64,000 bases of DNA from Acidimicrobiaceae bacterium (GCA_024641655.1 JAHECR010000017.1:1-64000); one strand, 5' to 3'; counted from the first letter of the stretch, positions 44,593 to 53,566 are shown. Numbers and translations: made by a program. Notes: generated from the letters alone by a model not told the origin.

Positions 44593-45414
44593 CTACCCCG
44601 CAATTGACCCTGGGTCGAGGAGCCCGGTGAGGCAGCGCTCGAGCCACTCGAGTCCACGCGCCACCGCCTCGTCGTAGCCTTCGGCCTCGATGCGGGGACC
44701 GAGGAATTCGAGGTCGAACGTGTAGGCGTAACCCCCGTCGATCAGGGCGCCGATCAGTACGGTCAGGGGGATGTCACCGTCGCCGGGAACGGCGCGGTCC
44801 ATGCGTCGATCGGTGCCGACGACGAAGTCGCTGACCTGGACCAGCGCGATCGACGCCACGCTGGCACGCAGTCGGTCGGCGATGCCGTACTCCAGCCAGC
44901 AGTTCTGCAACTCGACGTCCATCCCGATGCCGGTGCGCTCGCTCACCAGGACGAGGTCCGCGAACGTGTGGATGCATCCGCCGTCGTGGGCGAGTGAGTG
45001 GTTCTGCTCGACGGCGAGCCAGACACCAGCAGCTTGCGCGGGCGCGATCAGCGGTGCCACGGCCTGGCAGAAGGCGTCGATCGACTCATCGGCGGTCATG
45101 CCCCGACGGGACGGCCCGGTGGTGACATAGAGGACTCGGCTTCGGTGGCTCGCGGCGACGTCGATACGGCGCCGAAGCGCCTCTCGCTCGGTGGGCCACG
45201 CGTCGGGATCGCCCAAGGTGAACACGCTGCCGGCGATCATGCTGTCGATCTCCAACCCGGCCTCGGCGACAAGCGTCGCCGCGTGCGGGTCGGCCTCGTA
45301 CTTGGACAAGGGGATCCCCACGCGGGTGATCCCGTGCTCCTGCCACGCCCGGACGTCGTCCGCGAGGCTCCGCTGCCAGGAGCACACCGCGTTGACCGAG
45401 ACACGTGGGTGCAT
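44593..45414 (-). CDS. Sugar phosphate isomerase/epimerase (xylose isomerase-like TIM barrel)
   Basis: A 273-aa AP-endonuclease-2/xylose-isomerase-fold protein. Barrel strands are visible in RVSVNAVCSW, RVGIPLSKYE and LYVTTGPSRRG; metal ligands are likely E in LAVEQNHSLAH, the D of GMDVELQNCW, the H/D-equivalent in VQVSDFVVG, and the E in FDLEFLGPRIEAEG. It may isomerise a sugar or keto acid, but many family members do other work. ATG 45414, 10 bp after the VOC gene, so cotranscribed with it. Confidence 0.87.
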   Translation of the reverse strand: MHPRVSVNAVCSWQRSLADDVRAWQEHGITRVGIPLSKYEADPHAATLVAEAGLEIDSMIAGSVFTLGDPDAWPTEREALRRRIDVAASHRSRVLYVTTGPSRRGMTADESIDAFCQAVAPLIAPAQAAGVWLAVEQNHSLAHDGGCIHTFADLVLVSERTGIGMDVELQNCWLEYGIADRLRASVASIALVQVSDFVVGTDRRMDRAVPGDGDIPLTVLIGALIDGGYAYTFDLEFLGPRIEAEGYDEAVARGLEWLERCLTGLLDPGSIAG

Positions 45415-45424
45415 CTGCGCCTCG

Positions 45425-45877
45425 TTAGGCAGTCTTGGGCTCGACGCGGATGATCTCGAACATCAAGCCGTCGACGATGCAGAAGAAGTTGGCGATGTTG
45501 TCGCGCTCGTTCCAGTCGGCGATCGTGATGGGGGTGCAGGGGATCGCGCGTGCCTTGGCCCTCTCGTGGATGTCCTCGATGTAGCGCGTGGAGATGCAGA
45601 TCGCCCAGAAGTCGGAAGGTTCGCCGCGCAGGATCTGGAACTGCCGGCTTGCCGAATCGCCGGCGATGTAGCCGCCGGGACCGGTCACCTTGCGCGCGTC
45701 GAAGATCGCTTCCATTGGCAGGTCGCCGCCGCCGCCGAGCGGTTCGTCGGGTCCGACCACTCGGTCGTTCTCGCCCAGGGGCCACCCGTCGGGAATATCG
45801 CAGACCTGGGTGAGGAAGGCGTTGATGACGCCGGGGTTCGGCGTGACAAGCTTCACGTGGTTGATGCGGCTGGGCAT
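45425..45877 (-). CDS. VOC (glyoxalase/extradiol dioxygenase fold) protein
   Basis: A 150-aa vicinal-oxygen-chelate protein. It opens INHVKLVTPNPGVINAFL with the first metal-ligand His (H7) and shows a second beta-alpha-beta unit with FWAICISTRYIEDIHERAK. The expected last ligand is the Glu in GLMFEIIRVE. A single VOC domain pair, so it could be a lyase, isomerase or binding protein. ATG 45877. First of a two-gene unit with the TIM-barrel isomerase. Function not predictable. Confidence 0.85.
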   Translation of the reverse strand: MPSRINHVKLVTPNPGVINAFLTQVCDIPDGWPLGENDRVVGPDEPLGGGGDLPMEAIFDARKVTGPGGYIAGDSASRQFQILRGEPSDFWAICISTRYIEDIHERAKARAIPCTPITIADWNERDNIANFFCIVDGLMFEIIRVEPKTA

Positions 45878-46029
45878 GGGGACTCCTGCGGGTGTGGTCA
45901 GGTGAGCGGAAAAGTGCGTCAGCCCCCGGTGCGGCCCGTGGCCGACGTTCGTGCGGGAGCGTGGTCGGCGGTTCTGCCGATGGTCACCGACCCGCGCCGG
46001 CCCTCGGCGCGAAGGCCTGGGCAGGGGGA

Positions 46030-46902
46030 CTAGGCGGGGAGATAGGTGGCGCGGCCTTCGGAGATCACGATGTCGCCCTGGTCGTTCTGGGTCGTGTAGA
46101 CGGCTTCCCCGTCGCCGAGGTCCCAGATACGGATCGTGAGGCCCTGGCCGGGCATCACCGGCTTGGCGAAGCGGGCTTCCATGCTCGTGAAACGACGGTC
46201 GTCGCTGCCAGCGAGGGAGTGCAGAAGTGCCCGTCCCGTGAAGCCGAAGGTGCAGAGCCCGTGCAGGATCGGCCGTTCGAATCCTCCGAGCTTGGCGAAC
46301 TCGGGGTCACTGTGGAGCGGGTTGCGGTCGCCTGACAGGCGATACGTGAGCGCCTGGTCGGTCCGGGTCCGGTAGGTCACGACATGGTCGGCGTCACGTT
46401 CGGGCGGGACGTTCTTGGGGCCCGCGGGGCCACGGTCGCCGCCCCAGCCGCCCGCGCCGCGGATGAACGCCGACATGGACGTGGTGAGCAGCGGCTCGCC
46501 GGTATCGGCCAGCACCGAGTTGGCCTCGGAGGCGATCACCATGCCGGAGCCCTTGTCGTAGATGCCGGTGACCTTGCCGGTGGTCCGCACCGTGCCCGAC
46601 ACCGGGATGGGCTGGTGGATCTTGAAGGTCTGCTCCCCGTGGACGAGGTGGGCCATGTTGATCTGCCCGATCGCGGAGAAGTCGACGCGGGCACCGCCGA
46701 GCATGACCGCGAACGACGGCAGGACCCGCTGCTCGATGCCGATGCTGTTCTCGGTGGTGTACGGGAGCTCGTCGGGGGAGAGGGGGTCGACCGACCCGGC
46801 GCCGACGCCGACGGCGTAGAGCAGGCAGTCCTTGGAGTCCCACGAGCGCTCGACCGGTTCGGTCTCGACGCCGATGACGTCCATGTTCGGTGCTTCTGAC
46901 AT
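46030..46902 (-). CDS. MaoC-like (R)-specific enoyl-CoA hydratase, double hot-dog
   Basis: A 290-aa protein with two hot-dog domains. The C-terminal one carries the hydratase-2 motif YRLSGDRNPLHSDPEFA (catalytic Asp and His) followed by the GFERPILHGLCTFG helix, as in eukaryotic multifunctional enzyme type 2 and actinobacterial cholesterol-pathway hydratases. It would hydrate a trans-2-enoyl-CoA in beta-oxidation of a side chain or fatty acid. ATG 46902 with GTGGAGGCAC upstream. This is the clearest link in the window to CoA-ester breakdown. Confidence 0.92.
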   Translation of the reverse strand: MSEAPNMDVIGVETEPVERSWDSKDCLLYAVGVGAGSVDPLSPDELPYTTENSIGIEQRVLPSFAVMLGGARVDFSAIGQINMAHLVHGEQTFKIHQPIPVSGTVRTTGKVTGIYDKGSGMVIASEANSVLADTGEPLLTTSMSAFIRGAGGWGGDRGPAGPKNVPPERDADHVVTYRTRTDQALTYRLSGDRNPLHSDPEFAKLGGFERPILHGLCTFGFTGRALLHSLAGSDDRRFTSMEARFAKPVMPGQGLTIRIWDLGDGEAVYTTQNDQGDIVISEGRATYLPA

Positions 46903-46986
46903 CGGTCTGTGCCTCCACGAAGGTTCTCGGAACGTCGAGCATTCTGGCACAGCGACCGCGGCGCCGCCGATGCGGCGGGGCGTCGT

Positions 46987-47700
46987 TCAGGGCCGCAGTA
47001 CGTACACCAGGAAGTCGGCGAGACGCTCGTACTCGTCGTCGGGGACCGCGCCGTGGGCTCCCGGGACGATGCAGAGCCGCTTGTCCTCGGCCGGGATCGC
47101 CGCATAGAGATCGATGGCGCCACCGATCGCGAACAGCTCGTCGTCCCAGTTGAGGATCGATCGAACCGGGACGGTGACCTGCGCAGCTGCGGCGGTGATG
47201 GAGTCGCCGGCCTCCGGGCCGATCAGGCCGATGACCGCGGCTCGCAGGCGGGGCTCGGCTGCCAGGAGCGGGATGCCGAACCGGGAACCCATCGACACGC
47301 CCCAGTAGCCCAGCTTCCCAGGGTCGATGCGGCCCAGCTCGACGAGATGATCGATGGTGGCGCGCCAGTCGGCCACCATGCTCGCGGCGACCGCATCGGC
47401 GCCGCGTTCGGTGATGAAGGCGCGGTACGCCACGAAGAACTCGTCGGCGTCGGTGCCGGCCCCCTGCGGCGCGCGCTCACCGTGCATCGGCCCGTCGATG
47501 ACAGCGACGGCGAGGCCTCTGGAGAGCAGCCGGGCGACGCCCGTGCGGGTGTGGGCATCGTGCTTGTGGCCGGTGCCACCGTGGCCGTACAGGACGGTCG
47601 GCCCACCACCAGCCAACGCGTCGGGTGTCCACAGCACGCCCGGGACCTCCCGGTCGTCGACATGGACCCGGAAACCGAGCTTGCGGGGCGCGTCGGCCAT
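46987..47700 (-). CDS. Alpha/beta-hydrolase (dienelactone hydrolase-like)
   Basis: A 237-aa hydrolase. The strand-3 loop YGHGGTGHKHD forms the oxyanion region, nucleophile motif GVSMGS supplies Ser, likely acid in NWDDELF, and His in PGAHGAV near the C-terminus. No signal peptide. ATG 47700 begins four bases after the amidohydrolase stop, so the two are coupled. May cleave an ester, lactone or thioester; substrate unknown. Confidence 0.88.
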   Translation of the reverse strand: MADAPRKLGFRVHVDDREVPGVLWTPDALAGGGPTVLYGHGGTGHKHDAHTRTGVARLLSRGLAVAVIDGPMHGERAPQGAGTDADEFFVAYRAFITERGADAVAASMVADWRATIDHLVELGRIDPGKLGYWGVSMGSRFGIPLLAAEPRLRAAVIGLIGPEAGDSITAAAAQVTVPVRSILNWDDELFAIGGAIDLYAAIPAEDKRLCIVPGAHGAVPDDEYERLADFLVYVLRP

Positions 47701-47704
47701 CGCT

Positions 47705-49363
47705 TCAGGAGAACGAGCCCGGACCGAGCACCGTGCCGGGCCCTTCGGCCATGGCAGCAGGCTGCGGTCGATGGTCGTTGACGATCGCGGTGCCGTTCAC
47801 CAGCACGTGCACGACGCCCTCGGGTCGGTCGGCGGTGAGGCGCGATGCGCCGCCGGGGAGGTCGGCGACCCTTCGCGTCGGGCCGGGGTCGACGCGTTGG
47901 AGGTCGATGACAGCGACGTCGGCGTAGGCGCCGGGGCGGAGGTAGCCGCGGTCGGCGAGGTCGAACAGGTCCGCTTGCAGGCCGCTGAGCATCCTGATGG
48001 CCTTCTCGACCGGGAGGGTCGGCCGTTCACGTACGTAGTGCGCCAGCAGATGCGTCCCCTGCGGTGCGTCGCACAGCTGCCCGAGGTGGGCTCCGGCATC
48101 GGACAACCCCAGCGTCATGCCGTCGGCGCCGAGCAGCGCCGCCACGCCGTCGGGGTCACCGTTGGCGACCACCGTCTGGAACGAGGTTTCGAGATCGTCG
48201 TCGACCGCGGTATCGAGCAGCACGTCGATCGGGTCGCAGCCCCGTTGCGCTGCGATCTCCGTGAGTGGCCGATCGAGCAGCTCGGGGTGCGTCGCCGAGG
48301 CCGTGAGGCGGACCTGGGACCAGTCCAGACGCAACGAGGAGGTCGCGACGCCGACGCGTACCTGCGCGCGCCACTCAGGGTCGCGGTAGTAGCCGACCCG
48401 TTGGGCGTGGTCGGCGGCGGCGATGGCACCCATGGCCTCGATGCCGTTGAGCAGGTAAGGCTGTGCTGCGTTCAGCCCCATGACCAGCGGACGTGGCGTG
48501 ACCTGCGGCCACAGGCTCGAGCCGGCGCGCCACTCTGCGAGGTGACGCTCGATCTGGTCGTGCACCGCCGGCGTCGCGAGCATCGGCGTCGTGACCGGCC
48601 GTCCGTTGCGTCGCTGGAAGTCGTACAACCCCTCGGCATAGGGGCTGCCCGAGACCTCGATGACCCCGCGCCCGAGCGCCGTGAGCACGCCGGCGAGCGC
48701 CTCGAACTCCTCGATGTCGGCGAACCGGCTGGGGACCGGCCGGCCGTCGGCGCCGAGGTGCACGCCCACGTAGCTGGTCGCGAACCCGACGGCGCCGGCT
48801 TCCATCGCCTCGCGCACAACGGTGCGCATGGCGTCGACCTCCCCGGGCGTGGCCGAGCGCTCGTAGGCATCGGTGCCCATCACCGCCAGCCGCACCGCGG
48901 AGTGGCCCACGAACGCTCCGAAATTGAGCGCCGGTCGGCGCGAGGTGACCGACGCGAGATACTGAGCGAAGCTCTCGAAGTCCCAGGGGACGCCCTCCAC
49001 GAGCGCCGTGAAGTCCATGTCCTCCACATTCTCGAGGGTGCGTGCGACGAGCTCGTGGTGCTCGGGTCGAACCGGCGCGATCGAGAAACCGCAATTGCCG
49101 GCGAAGACGGTGGTGACGCCGTGGAAGCACGACGGGGTGAGGGCAGGGTCCCAGAACACCTGGGCGTCATAGTGGGTATGGATGTCGATGAACCCGGGGG
49201 TCACGATCGCACCGTCGGCATCGAGGACCCTCGCACCGGTGAGACCGGGCCCCACGTCGACGATTCGGTCACCGGCGATGGCGACATCGGCGTGGCGCGG
49301 CGGGCCACCGGTGCCGTCGACGACAAGGCCGTCCTTGATCACGATGTCGGCATGCGGTGCCAT
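47705..49363 (-). CDS. Amidohydrolase, N-acyl-D-amino-acid deacylase-like
   Basis: A 552-aa metallo-amidohydrolase. The small beta domain begins ADIVIKDGLVVDGTG; metal ligands H62 and H64 in DIHTHYD; C91 in AGNCGFS corresponds to the metal-bridging Cys of D-aminoacylases; a late aspartate in LGLSDAGAHLG. Length suits the D-aminoacylase (about 480-550 aa) group. Probably removes an acyl group or opens a cyclic amide. ATG 49363 with GAGAGGGGC. Same strand as the SDR-PPOX pair upstream and the hydrolase downstream. Confidence 0.92.
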   Translation of the reverse strand: MAPHADIVIKDGLVVDGTGGPPRHADVAIAGDRIVDVGPGLTGARVLDADGAIVTPGFIDIHTHYDAQVFWDPALTPSCFHGVTTVFAGNCGFSIAPVRPEHHELVARTLENVEDMDFTALVEGVPWDFESFAQYLASVTSRRPALNFGAFVGHSAVRLAVMGTDAYERSATPGEVDAMRTVVREAMEAGAVGFATSYVGVHLGADGRPVPSRFADIEEFEALAGVLTALGRGVIEVSGSPYAEGLYDFQRRNGRPVTTPMLATPAVHDQIERHLAEWRAGSSLWPQVTPRPLVMGLNAAQPYLLNGIEAMGAIAAADHAQRVGYYRDPEWRAQVRVGVATSSLRLDWSQVRLTASATHPELLDRPLTEIAAQRGCDPIDVLLDTAVDDDLETSFQTVVANGDPDGVAALLGADGMTLGLSDAGAHLGQLCDAPQGTHLLAHYVRERPTLPVEKAIRMLSGLQADLFDLADRGYLRPGAYADVAVIDLQRVDPGPTRRVADLPGGASRLTADRPEGVVHVLVNGTAIVNDHRPQPAAMAEGPGTVLGPGSFS

Positions 49364-49422
49364 GTGCCCCTCTCTCAGCGAACTGGCATCAGCATGGCAC
49401 GCGGCGCCCCGCGTGCCGAGAC

Positions 49423-50211
49423 TCAATCCGGTCCGAAGGTCGCAGTGCGCAGGAGCTCACCGCTGAAGCGCAGCGGGTCTGCCGCGGTGACCACGGCGAG
49501 GATCGTTCGCACCGGATCGTCCATCGGGCGGGCGTCGGTGGTGTCGACCACGCCGCGAGTTCCCATGAACGCGAGGAGCTCGGTGAGCACCAGCCCCGGG
49601 TCTACCGTCACAACGGCGATTCCGTGGGCGGCAAGCTCGGGCGCCACGATGTTGCCGAGCCGGTTGAGGCCGGCCTTGCTCGTTGCGTAGGCGAACTGCT
49701 TCCCGACGCGGTCCGCCTCGCTGCCGACGGGCTGGTCGGACCTGGCGGTCAGGTCACCGGCACCCGAGGTCATGTTCACGATGATCCCGCCGCCGCGCTC
49801 GGTCATCACCGGGATCACCGCCGCCATGAGCGCGATCGGTGCCAGGAGATTGGTGGTGATCTGCTGCTCCCATCCGCTGCGCTCCCACGACGTCAGGGAA
49901 CCGCCAGAGGTGTCGGCGGCGTTGTTGATCAACACGTCGATGCCGCCGAAGCGCGCGACGGCCTCGGCGACGAGGCGCTCGGGGGCGTCGGGGCTCGTCA
50001 GGTCCACAGCTACCGCGAGCGCCTGTCCGCCCGCCGCTTCGACTTCGGCGGCGGTCTCGGCGATCGTTCCGGCGAGCGAACGCCGAGGTTCGACGGTCCG
50101 GGCGGCGATGACGATGTTGGCGCCGAGCGCACCGAGTGCGATCGCGGTCTGCTTCCCGATGCCCCGGCTGGCGCCGGTGATGACGACGGTCTTGCCCGCC
50201 GCCGTGCTCAT
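49423..50211 (-). CDS. SDR family oxidoreductase
   Basis: A 262-aa classical SDR: TGASRGIG at 12-19, INNAAD near 95-100, S149, YATSK with Y175/K179. The distance from Ser to Tyr is slightly long because of an inserted loop (ARSDQPVGSEADR). The Arg residues after the second strand (AARTVEPRR) suggest NADP(H). ATG 50211 overlaps the stop of the PPOX gene (ATGA). Substrate unknown. Confidence 0.92.
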   Translation of the reverse strand: MSTAAGKTVVITGASRGIGKQTAIALGALGANIVIAARTVEPRRSLAGTIAETAAEVEAAGGQALAVAVDLTSPDAPERLVAEAVARFGGIDVLINNAADTSGGSLTSWERSGWEQQITTNLLAPIALMAAVIPVMTERGGGIIVNMTSGAGDLTARSDQPVGSEADRVGKQFAYATSKAGLNRLGNIVAPELAAHGIAVVTVDPGLVLTELLAFMGTRGVVDTTDARPMDDPVRTILAVVTAADPLRFSGELLRTATFGPD

Positions 50212-50672
50212 GAGAGCGCGGCGAGTTTGCGGAAGTCCCAGCTGACGATCTTCTCGGGTACGAGACGGAGCCACGCGTGACGTCCATCGGGCACGAACGC
50301 TCCCCCCGAGTACTTCTCGCCGAACAGCCGTTCCGGTGTGGCGAGCGCCGGCTCGTCACCGGCAGTGCGGGGAACGTCGCCCACCACCTCCACCGACCCC
50401 ATCAGCTCGCATCCCTGGAGCTCGAAGTACTCCTCGGCAGCATCGACGAGGATGCTGACGCGCGGGTCGCGCACGAGGTTGGTCCACCGCTGACTCTTGA
50501 CGATGCTGTTGAGCCACAGCGCCTCACCGTCCCACACGAACCAGAGCGCGGAGTTGTGCGGGGCGCCGTCGGCGCCGACCGTGGCCACGCGACACGTGCG
50601 CTGCAGCCGAAGGAAGTCGTCACGTTCCTCCGTTGTCATCGCGATCTTGCGGCCCCGTCGTTGTTCTGCCAT
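50208..50672 (-). CDS. PPOX (split beta-barrel) flavin/F420-binding protein
   Basis: A 154-aa pyridoxamine-5-phosphate-oxidase-fold protein. Opening helix and strand FLRLQRTCRVATVGADGAPHNS and the VWDGEALWLNSIVKSQR segment are typical of actinobacterial FMN- or F420-dependent reductases; the closing LRLVPEKIVSWDF is also common. ATG 50672 with GGAAGGAACTGC. First gene of a coupled pair with the SDR, so a reduction step may be shared. The choice between FMN, F420 or heme cannot be made by eye. Confidence 0.88.
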   Translation of the reverse strand: MAEQRRGRKIAMTTEERDDFLRLQRTCRVATVGADGAPHNSALWFVWDGEALWLNSIVKSQRWTNLVRDPRVSILVDAAEEYFELQGCELMGSVEVVGDVPRTAGDEPALATPERLFGEKYSGGAFVPDGRHAWLRLVPEKIVSWDFRKLAALS

Positions 50673-51169
50673 TGCAGTTCCTTCCGGCTCGGTTCGGGAA
50701 TTGTGGCACGGCCGCAGGAGCGGCGCCCCGTGGCTACGCTCGCCGATGTCGTCGAACGCAATGGAGGACGCGTGAAGGGAGACGGGCAGCTCACGCGACC
50801 AGTGAGGTGGCAGCGATCGTCGAAGCGGAACGCACACTGTCGTACGCGCAGCTCCGCGCCCTGGCCGCAAGCGCCGCCGGAACTCTCGGTCCACGGTGGC
50901 CGAGCTCGTCACCGTGCTCGAGTGACGAGCTCGAGGCGAAATCCATCGCTCCGTCAGCCCGACTGCAGGGCTCGACCTCGGGTCCTTCGAGGTCGGACAG
51001 GTGATCCAGGACCGTTCCCCGGAGGGTCCTGATCGGGTGCGAATCGACTGGTGGCGGGGCGAGTTCGCGTCTGTTACGTTCAGCCAACCGCAGACCCCTC
51101 CTCGAAGAGCTGCCACGCCGATCTGGAACGGATGCACCGAGCGACACGTACGAGAATGGGACGGGGTTC
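50673..51169. other. 497-bp gap with a gene remnant
   Basis: No intact gene is seen. The region holds a short stretch that looks like the N-terminus of an acyl-CoA synthetase (annotated separately) and, further on, frames without family resemblance. It would contain the promoters for the minus-strand PPOX-SDR unit and for the secreted protein at 51170; I cannot pick convincing boxes. Confidence 0.6.
50804..50890 (+). pseudogene. Remnant of an AMP-binding acyl-CoA synthetase N-terminus
   Basis: About 29 codons reading EVAAIVEAERTLSYAQLRAL and then AASAAGTL. This is the usual N-terminal signature of AMP-forming acyl-CoA synthetases (Ala-Ile-Val-x-x-x-x-x-Leu-Ser-Tyr-x-x-Leu-Arg). After GTL the similarity stops and the frame turns into nonspecific sequence, with no adenylation motifs. 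Probably the left stump of a deleted gene. Short, so chance similarity is possible. Confidence 0.35.
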
Positions 51170-52300
51170 ATGGCTGGTTCTCGCAGGGTTGCGCTGTACC
51201 GGGTCCTACCGGCGATGGCTGCCGTGGCTGCCGTAATCTCGATGGCGATGCCTGGTGCCGAGGCAGCTCAACCCGATCCCTGCGCCACGGCTCCCTGCGT
51301 GGTCGTGACTGTGCAGCCCTACGGGAACGGCACGGGAACCGTCACGTCGGTGACCTCCGCGTCTCCGGGCGCCCCAGCTGATGGGATCATCAACTGTCAC
51401 CGCAGCGGGTATGTCACCAGCGGGACGTGCTCGCACGGCTATCGCATCCGCGCCGGCGAATCCGTGACCATCACACTGCACTATGTGCAGGAAAGTTCGG
51501 TGTCGGCGCTCCTCAGTGTGCTCTGTTCCGATCCCCCGAGTTCTGCAGGCTCGATCCAGACGTTCACCTACACCGCGGCCGCCGCCGTCTCGCTCGCCAA
51601 CTTCGGCTTCTGCCTAGCACCCGCGAAGACCGTTCGTGTCACTATGGTCGGGGCAGGTGCGGGCTCTGTGACGAGCTACCCGCCAGGGATCGTCTGCCAG
51701 ACGAGCGGGACGACTTGTCAGGCGGAATTCGCGAAGTACGGTCCCGTCACGCTGTACGCAGCGCCTGGTCCCTCGTCGGTCTTCGTGGGGTGGGCTCATG
51801 ACTTCTGCACCGGGTCGGACCCGACGTGCGTGATCCCCGCGATCGGCGGCGTCGTCAGCGTCGAGGCCCGGTTCGATCCGTCGACTGCTCCGACGGCTGC
51901 ACCGACCGCGTCCCCAAGCCCCAGCCCGGCGCCTGCGACTCCGAAGCCGACACCCACCGCGACGATGATGCCGACGCCGGGGTCGGCCACCGTTCCCGCG
52001 AACCCCGCCACCCCCCGTCAAACAGACAGCCCCGGCGCGGGAACCTCACCCACATCGGTTAGCGAGGCCGCGACCCCGACCACGCCGCCAGCGGAAGCCG
52101 ATGCTACCGAGCCGACCACATCACCAGTCGGAGCCGATGCAACCGCCGACGCACAAGCAGCCGCGGAAGACGTCAGCGGCGGAGGTGGGCCTGGGCCGAT
52201 CGTCATCCTGGCCGGCGGGGTCCTCGCCGGCGCCGGCGTCACGGGTGGAATCAGTGTGTTACGCAGACGAGCCCGACCCGGTGGTCGCCCCGAAAGCTGA
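51170..52300 (+). CDS. Secreted, membrane-anchored protein with Cys-rich repeats and Pro/Thr stalk
   Basis: A 376-aa exported protein. An N-terminal signal peptide (about 1-32, ending AEA-AQ) is followed by an extracellular region with paired cysteines. It contains at least one divergent InlB/bacterial-repeat unit (AGSVTSYPPGIVCQ, then CQAEFAKYGPVTLYA and FVGWAHDFC). A Pro/Thr/Ser/Ala-rich stalk spans about 240-330; a C-terminal hydrophobic helix (IVILAGGVLAGAGVTGGI) ends in an Arg-rich tail, so it likely spans the wall and is anchored in the membrane. Base composition and codon use are somewhat less GC-biased than in neighbours. Lies between two gene remnants, suggesting a later insertion. 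Role unknown; adhesion or wall contact is a guess. Confidence 0.82.
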   Translation: MAGSRRVALYRVLPAMAAVAAVISMAMPGAEAAQPDPCATAPCVVVTVQPYGNGTGTVTSVTSASPGAPADGIINCHRSGYVTSGTCSHGYRIRAGESVTITLHYVQESSVSALLSVLCSDPPSSAGSIQTFTYTAAAAVSLANFGFCLAPAKTVRVTMVGAGAGSVTSYPPGIVCQTSGTTCQAEFAKYGPVTLYAAPGPSSVFVGWAHDFCTGSDPTCVIPAIGGVVSVEARFDPSTAPTAAPTASPSPSPAPATPKPTPTATMMPTPGSATVPANPATPRQTDSPGAGTSPTSVSEAATPTTPPAEADATEPTTSPVGADATADAQAAAEDVSGGGGPGPIVILAGGVLAGAGVTGGISVLRRRARPGGRPES

Positions 52301-52774
52301 ACAGCGAACCATGGCCGAGGCTGCAGTCGTCAAGGTCGCTCCTCCTGATCTTGCTGCGCAGCGGGGTTCTTCGAGGTGGTGACGCGCAGCCGTTCCTAAC
52401 GCTGAGCACACGGCTGCTGCCGCTGCTACGCCTGGTGGGCGCAAGTGGGCCCACCTGTTCGGCTATGTGTCGAGACGCCGAGATCAGCGGCTCGCTCATG
52501 AGATGAGTGCCGGCGGCTTGCCGGCTTCGAGGACAGGTCGAGGAATGCGCCGATGGTGATCCGGTGACGGGTCGCGGCGTCCACCCCGTCGAAGAGCTCG
52601 TGGAGGGTCTCCTGCGGGTGACCGAAGGTGCCCCTCGAGGTGGGGGTAGTCGCTGCCCACCGCGGTAGGCGATCCCGATGGACGGCCTTGCGGTGGTGGC
52701 GGTGTGCAAGGATCTGCTCGGCGTCGGAGCCAGTCGAGAACGCCCTGGCGAACCCGACGACGAGGAGGCAGATG
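52301..52774. other. 474-bp gap with an amidohydrolase remnant
   Basis: No intact gene. The part from 52496 to about 52663 is a frameshifted minus-strand amidohydrolase C-terminus (annotated separately). The stretch 52301-52495 shows no recognisable coding or RNA feature. The region just before 52775 supplies GAGGAGG for the SDR gene. Confidence 0.6.
52496..52663 (-). pseudogene. Frameshifted C-terminal remnant of an amidohydrolase (amidohydro_2 family)
   Basis: On the minus strand, AVGSDYPHLEG continues in another frame as TFGHPQETLHELFDGVDAA and RHRITIGAFLDL, then returns to the first frame as LEAGKPPALIS and a TGA stop at 52498-52496. SDYPH.EGTF is the conserved final metal-site motif of amidohydrolase-2 proteins and the rest is their usual last helices. 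One extra G near 52631 and one missing base near 52530 explain the two shifts. The upstream body of the gene is absent, so it is a dead fragment. Confidence 0.65.
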
Positions 52775-53566
52775 ATGAAGCTCGAAGGACGCGTGGCGGT
52801 CGTCACCGGAGCGGGACGAGGTATGGGTGAGGCCTTCGCGCGCCGGCTCGCGCTCGAGGGCGCGAAGGTTGCCGTCACCGACATCGACGAGGCCGCGTGC
52901 GAGCGGGTGGCGGACTCGATCGGTGCGCTCGCGCTGCCGTTCGAGCTCGACGTCACCTCGTGGGAGTCGGTGCGCGACGCCCAGCACGCGATCGAATCGA
53001 CGCTCGGACCCGTCGACGCGTTGGTCAACAATGCAGGCACGACGCGGATCGCTCGTTCCGAGGAGCTCCCCGAGGAGTGGTGGGACACGGTCGTCGATGT
53101 GAACCTCACCGGCACGTGGCGCTGCTGCCAGGTCTTCGGGACCTCGATGGTCGAGCGCGGCTACGGGGCCATCGTCAACGTCGGGTCCGCGTTCTCCGAG
53201 ATCGGCAACGGTGGCCGGGTGGCATACGCGGCGACCAAGACCGGTGTCATCGGTATCACCCGGGTCCTCGGGGTCGAGTGGGCGCCCCTGGGCGTGCGCG
53301 TCAACGCCGTCAAGCCCGGATACATCGACACCCCCATGGTCCAGGTCACCATGACGAGCGGCGCCGGCGCCGAGCAACTCCTGGCCCGGGTGCCGCAGGG
53401 TCGACTCGGCGACGCCGACGAGGTGGCGAAGGCGATTGCGTTCCTGCTCTCCGACGACGCGAGCTACATCACCGCGGAGGCGTTACGTGTCGACGGGGGG
53501 AACTTGTCCTACGGCGGCATGACGGCCGCCAACGTCCGGCCCGAGTCGCTCGGAAACGACGCATGA
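52775..53566 (+). CDS. SDR family oxidoreductase
   Basis: A 263-aa classical SDR: TGAGRGMG at 11-18, NNAG at 85-88, S138, YAATK with Y151/K155. D36 after strand two favours NAD(H). ATG 52775 chosen over 52772 because of spacing from GAGGAGG (52762-52768). Overlaps the next SDR gene by ATGA, so two SDRs are coupled and may act in sequence or as partners. Substrate unknown. Confidence 0.93.
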   Translation: MKLEGRVAVVTGAGRGMGEAFARRLALEGAKVAVTDIDEAACERVADSIGALALPFELDVTSWESVRDAQHAIESTLGPVDALVNNAGTTRIARSEELPEEWWDTVVDVNLTGTWRCCQVFGTSMVERGYGAIVNVGSAFSEIGNGGRVAYAATKTGVIGITRVLGVEWAPLGVRVNAVKPGYIDTPMVQVTMTSGAGAEQLLARVPQGRLGDADEVAKAIAFLLSDDASYITAEALRVDGGNLSYGGMTAANVRPESLGNDA

